A DNA stretch of 45,367 nucleotides, from the NCBI GenBank assembly GCA_003427395.1, contig BFEA01000813.1:302867-348233 (forward strand), given 5' to 3'. The translations under genes and the position numbers were made by a program. The DNA is from Chara braunii (taxonomy: Eukaryota; Streptophyta; Charophyceae; Charales; Characeae). The notes beneath the pieces are model-generated. The model was given only the letters and a program-made list of their open reading frames with translations. It was not told the DNA's origin and searched no databases. Shown here piece after piece: positions 40,955 through 45,367 of this stretch (the stretch's first letter is position 1; the number at the start of each line of letters is the position of its first letter).

Positions 40955-42417
40955 AGTGGAGGATGAGGGTGTTAGCAAGTCTCTCAAGAGGGGTCCGTAC
41001 TTCCTCACACTTCTGGGACAAACACTCCTCTTCCCTCTCCTCACTCCCTCAAGAGCAACTCTCAGAAGCTTCTCTCTTCTCTCTCTCTCTCTTGTTTGCG
41101 ATCGTGTAGACGCAAGCATTTAACGAACCAAGTCAAAGAAACAACTTTGAAAACAATCAGAAGAGAAGGTATAACTCCTAGCCGGAGCGGCAATTCATTT
41201 GGACTGGAGAGCAGTCAAAACAAAAATGAAAATCAGAGAGATCTGACCTCGCCACACAGTCTGGACCGACTACGTATGAGGTCCTCTCAAGCCTAGCCGG
41301 ACTTGGCTCCATGAAGACATAGCAAATCAGATTCAAGGTGTACCGTGTAATGCAAAAGAGAATTGAGTGGTGCCCAAGGTGCGAGTCAGGCGGCGGATCG
41401 TGTGGTAAAGTCCGATAAAACGTCTCAGCGGAGATCGCCTCCTCAGCGAGTGTCCTGGTTCGAAAGCATAAAGTCCATGTCCCAATCAGATAGAGCAAGG
41501 TAACTGTCGTCAACAGATTTGGCCTAAGGGGCCCTTCTTGTTTCGGCCTGGTCCCACTAAGTCCCAAACGGTCCCAGTGGAGTCAGAACCGGGTCCCAAC
41601 CAACAAGAGTTCCACAAAGACCTCCTCTGTCCCTACCGAATTGAAAAATGAAATTTTGCCCCAGAAAGAACCTACAAACTACAACCGTTCAGAATGAAAT
41701 AGATAAAGCACTGTAGAAAGATATAGCATGGCACACAAGATACTCCATCCATTCACTCATCAGGCGAGTAAGGAGTTCACGCACTTCACGCAAGATCAAG
41801 ACCATGGAGGATGGAAGAAGAACCCAGAAAACCCCAACAGGCAGTCAATTCCATGCACACACACATGGGCACCCTGGCGGCACGACACTTACCTGAGTGG
41901 CCGGGCTCTTGAGATGAAAGAACTCACCCCCCTCTCACATAGTCCTCCTGACCCAATTAGCATCCTCAACAGTAGTGTCCTATCGTCTAGGAGGGTCAAC
42001 ATCTACCCCAAAGTACAAAGCCGGATCCCCCGTCGATGTTGAAGATCAAAGCAGCAACTTGCAGTCCGTAGGTGCAGATATGGCTGCCACCCTCAAGCTG
42101 GCCTAACTTGAGGGGAGCCCTAAAGTCACTCCTCGTCTTCCTTGAAGTCCAGATTCAAGTTGTAGGTGCCCTTCACTATCGCCTCTCTCAAGTTGCATCA
42201 CAAAGTCCCACCTTGTATCTCGCCACCACAAACATGCACTCAAGCAACCTGGCCGGGTCTAGTGTCGACCCTACACCGCCCTGCCTGGTGGGAGCAACTT
42301 CCCTTTACCACGCTGCCCCACTTAACCCTAACCTCCGCCCTAACCCTAAGTGGTTAGCCCTTACCACTAGGGTTTGGTTATGGCAGCAAAGTCAACTCTC
42401 GCCAGCAAGTAGAATCC
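40955..42417 (-). other. 5' untranslated leader of element IV
   Basis: About 1.46 kb between PBS and gag with no credible frame. Short CT-rich runs occur near 41020-41095. The block 42330-42375 has two CCCTAAC words and a TAAGTGGTTAGCCCTTACCACTAGGG palindrome-like patch that could fold. Confidence 0.55.
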
Positions 42418-42430
42418 GCTCCGATACCAA
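42418..42430 (-). promoter_or_regulatory. Primer-binding site, initiator-Met tRNA type (element IV)
   Basis: The minus strand reads TTGGTATCGGAGC directly after the 5' LTR end GTAACA. It is identical over 13 bases to the PBS of element I. Confidence 0.92.
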
Positions 42431-43752
42431 TGTTACGATCCTGGCCAATTTCGAAGTATACATTCATCTGAAAGTACAATGCCATCCAATTGCAAAAAGA
42501 AATGAATGAACTTGAGAGGAGGGAGAGGGAAAGAAGAAGAAAAAAAAGTAAGAACGAAGAAGAAGATAATATACTCCAGCATACACCAATGACAAGGCTC
42601 TTCTTCTTCGCCAACCAATCTCTTCCTCCTTATCTCCTCCCCTCTTATTCAAACAGGAAATAACAATAATAATGTTGAATGACTGAACCTGAATCAATGT
42701 TCGAATCCCACTTCTACTGCAGGCACAACATGAGGCCCACCATAGCCGTGGCCACCCTTCCTCTTCCTCTACATACAGGCTGAGGCTATGGCGGACTACT
42801 GAGGCTTCAGCCTCCTGTCCAAAGGACAACCCAAAGCAGCTATGTTGCTGCCCCACTTCAAGGTCAGCACCATGCAGCTATGCCGCTGCCCACTCAACCG
42901 CCATGTCTGACTCTGTCCCGAGCTTCCTTGATGCGGCACCACCCCCACTGGGGCCTTCCTGATGCAGCGCCCAGCAAGGTGATGAAGATGGTGTCTACCA
43001 TAGCCAGGTAAGTACCTCACCACTCTCCTCCTTGGTCCCCTTCTCCCTCCTCCTCCTACCGGTAGAGCTCCACCATAGCCAAGGTGGAAGCTCCCGGCTT
43101 CTTCCTCCCAGCAGCGCTGTAGTACCCAGCGCCACTCCAGCCAGCGCTCCAGCAGTGTGTTGCCAAACTTGCACACTGAAGAATGAGGCCGAGCTCTTGC
43201 CTCGGCCTCTTGCTATAGCGGCCTGCTTGCCTCTTGGGCGGTAACTTCCAGGCCACTCGGCCTCCCAAGCAACCGGTACCTCCTCCCTTTCGGAGGGAAA
43301 CATCATTGCAGACTCTGATATTGCCCGTACAGGCTCTAGACTCAGACCGGATGGACTGGTACCGGCCTAGACCTAGCCTACCGCTACTGGGCCTCTAAAA
43401 ATGCCAACTTTGTCTTTTTCTGCTCGGCCTCGTGTACCCGACACATCTACCGCTACTGGGTGCGGTACCGGCCTACCTGCTACTTGAGTGTTTTCCCTGC
43501 TGCAACCCTCAATGCCACGACCACAGGTAAGTACCGGCCCCACAGGCCCACCAAACAAGAAAGTACCCTTGCGGGCCACACACACACTCATATCGACAAG
43601 CACTCAGACAGGTACGCAGCTCACAAGCACGCACACACAGACAGACTTAGAAAACACAGCAGAATGCGGGAATCTCAGCAAGGCATCCATTCCATCCGCA
43701 GAACTTCAGAAATCAGCAGTGTTCTCAGTCTGTGTTTTGACGGGTCGTTACA
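42431..43752 (-). repeat. 5' LTR of element IV
   Basis: Plus sense runs TGTTACGATCC to GTCGTTACA, 1322 bp. It is the partner of 34110-35430 and would carry the promoter of the element. Confidence 0.95.
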
Positions 43753-43756
43753 TGTA
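43752..43756. repeat. Target-site duplication of element IV, right copy
   Basis: TGTA (43753-43756), or ATGTA including the terminal LTR base, equals the left flank. Confidence 0.7.
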
Positions 43757-44712
43757 TGTTGAATGGCTGTTTATCTAAATTATGTCACGGCAGTTGTCGG
43801 AATCCCCTCTCTCCCTGTATCCTTTTGAGTTATCACTTTGTGTCAACGCCCTGAGCATCTGGTTGAGCAGCGTGTCTAAAGGTGTGCAATCCGGCCCACC
43901 CCTGTGCCCCAAGTCAACGCCGAACCTGCCAGCCCCTGCACTTTATTTATCCTCGCATGCAACGAGCCTTACACCCGGTTTGATCTGGCTGATCAGAAGG
44001 CATTTAAGGAGATCCCCCGTAACTCCTCAGGAATTATTTAACGTCGCAGACATGACGACGTTCACAGCCAAAATCAACACCGAGTCCCCACTAGAAATAT
44101 TTAGAGACGGTATGGAAAGCGCCTGTTCAAAGGGCTGGCACGCCCTGCATGACCTCTATTGCAGCAGCAGAACCAAGGACTTGCGGCAAAGCATGCGTGT
44201 ACTAGTCCCAGAGGTTTGGCATGGTGACCGTGACCCGAGTGCTTCGTCCAGGGACCTTCAAAGGCAACGCCCGTCTCCGACCAGCTTGCTGCCCAGGAAG
44301 AATGTCGACTCTCAAGGTTGAGCGCTCGCGACACCTCACATTGAGAGGAGTCTCAAGACAGAACTCACTTCCTCACCGTAAGAAGCAATAAAGAGGGTAT
44401 AGATAAGGAAGGAAGCAACGTACCTCATAATGCTGCCCCCAACCACAAATTCCTCACCGGCAACCTGATGTGCATTTATGATGACCGGTCTTTGCCTCGG
44501 CACAACCAACAGCAGAATGCAGTTCCAACTCGACTTAAATGCCACATCAGCGAGCTCTCATCATCCAGCGTACACCCCTAATGTCACCACATAGCTCCCT
44601 GGCGTGCCCACACAACCCTGGGCCGCCTTACGTCCAACGCCCAAGCCTTATCACTGCCCCACACCTCATGCGAAGCACCGAACAGCTATTGCAATGAGCG
44701 CAGTTCGAACCA
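43753..44712 (-). other. Probable displaced leader of element III
   Basis: It contains no recognised gene. Together with 33863-34109 on the other side of element IV it gives about 1.2 kb between the element III gag start and the PBS-like site at 44713, similar to the leaders of elements I and IV. A 179-codon plus-strand frame (43782-44321) has no recognisable domain. Confidence 0.5.
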
Positions 44713-44726
44713 GCTCCAATACCAAA
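44713..44726 (-). promoter_or_regulatory. Degenerate primer-binding site (probably element III)
   Basis: The minus strand reads TTTGGTATTGGAGC, two bases from the canonical TGGTATCAGAGC and one transition from the PBS of elements I and IV. An LTR-like start TGCAAGG lies beside it at 44728. Confidence 0.6.
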
Positions 44727-44727
44727 T

Positions 44728-45367
44728 TGCAAGGAAAATGAGCAATAGCGAGATGACAATATTCAGATTGCACAATCACATTGAAAGCCAGATCGTATCA
44801 CAGTGTTCAGAAAGCAGCATTGCACCAATATGACACCAATGGAGAATCGTAGCACTGAAAAACAATGTCAACGAGAGCTTGCTCTCGCCACCACCAACAT
44901 ATGTATCCAGTTCCTATCTCCCTACTTGGAGCTCGGCGCCCAGCCTACTCCCTACACAGCTACTACTAGCCTACTAATTGACAATGCAACTGTTGACGTC
45001 AGCAGCCTCCAAAGTACTTGAAGATGTCGCCCATGCAGACCATCGCCAATACCATACCAAATTGCAAGGAAAATGAGCAATAGCGAGATGACAATATTCA
45101 GATTGCACAATCACATTGAAAGCCAGATCGTATTAAAGCAGCATTGCACCAATATGCAATCAGACTCGTTTTCAAACACACTTTTCATGCATGTAAACAG
45201 CAACGCAGCATACTGGCGACATACGCCCACTCAAAAATCAGATATATGGCTTTCAGATACGAGTTCACTCTCAATTGGCTATGGCGACTTCAGCGCCCAA
45301 ACATCTCACTGTTCACATACACTGGATCACCCTGGATATCCCACACGCATCACTCTAACACTCGAGC
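44728..45367 (-). repeat. LTR-like sequence with a 335-bp tandem duplication (probably element III 5' LTR)
   Basis: TGCAAGGAAAATGAGCAATA begins at 44728 and at 45063 and is followed both times by GCGAGATGACAATATTCAG and GATTGCACAATCACATTGAA, then a GCAGCATTGCACCAATATG block. The second unit is also preceded by ACCAA, as if the duplication included the PBS edge. The right border is beyond the window. Confidence 0.6.

Larger units (their letters stand above)
34110..43752 (-). mobile_element. Complete Ty3/gypsy retrotransposon, element IV (9.6 kb)
   Basis: Two direct LTRs (34110-35430 and 42431-43752), a PPT beside the left LTR, a PBS beside the right LTR and a 4-5-bp target duplication define a full-length insertion of 9643 bp, transcribed right to left. 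The internal order is leader, gag, protease, RT, RNase H, integrase with chromodomain: a chromovirus. The LTRs are about 95% identical by eye, so it is not a very recent insertion, and the coding region has at least eight stops and several frameshifts. Confidence 0.95.

Noticed and set aside
42300-42375. CCCTAAC words resembling telomere repeats
   Set aside because: Only two or three isolated words, not in tandem, inside the element IV leader.
43782-44321. 179-codon plus-strand frame
   Set aside because: No recognisable domain, and it lies in what is most likely an element leader on the other strand.

Overview
The window is a nuclear, repeat-dominated eukaryotic segment with no confidently recognisable host protein gene. 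Three things point to the green (plant/streptophyte) lineage. There is a U6 snRNA-like sequence with the plant-style 5' stem-loop. There are four chromovirus-type Ty3/gypsy elements, two of which keep the chromodomain-bearing integrase tail. The primer-binding sites are of the initiator-Met tRNA type. I cannot name the species; a transposon-rich streptophyte alga such as Chara would fit, but that is inference. A few N bases, all within the first 3.2 kb, suggest a draft assembly.

Layout. (1) 1-6259: Ty3/gypsy element I, minus strand, cut by the left edge. It has an open PR-RT-RNase H frame of about 700 codons, a broken gag, a leader with an ACGT-core minisatellite, a PBS, and a 1.36-kb 5' LTR carrying four consecutive perfect hairpins. 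(2) 6260-8981: non-coding, with microsatellites, two short tandem duplications and a tRNA-derived SINE-like head. (3) 9006-12720, 15792-20690 and (inverted) 27393-31470: three copies of a long unidentified repeat family, here called R. R has a fixed end (TGTCGAGCGCATCGG or TGTTGAGCGCATCGG), TATA-like sequences and a conserved 19-bp palindrome. It also carries an array of roughly 30-60-bp hairpins whose cores are conserved while their stems differ but stay complementary. (4) 13635-15791: element II, a Ty3/gypsy remnant (minus) in which RT is fused by deletion to the integrase C-terminus. (5) 22-27 kb: sparse sequence with a U6-like snRNA and two more tRNA-derived SINE-like units. (6) 31471-34109: element III (minus), a decayed Ty3/gypsy remnant abutting R copy 3. 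(7) 34110-43752: element IV, a complete 9.6-kb Ty3/gypsy element (minus) with two LTRs (about 95% identical by eye), PPT, PBS and a short target-site duplication, but with many stop codons. (8) 43753-45367: apparently the displaced leader, PBS and LTR of element III, meaning that element IV inserted into element III.

The most interesting signal is the hairpin array in the R family. Ten units in copy 3 have stems of 5-15 bp that differ from unit to unit yet are self-complementary, around a fixed core. At equivalent positions in copy 1, most stem sequences have changed on both sides together. R copy 2 carries the same architecture with a different core (a TTAAGGG-type core), and one of its hairpins is split by a 143-bp TTAA-flanked MITE. 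This compensatory pattern suggests that base-pairing itself matters. The function is unknown.
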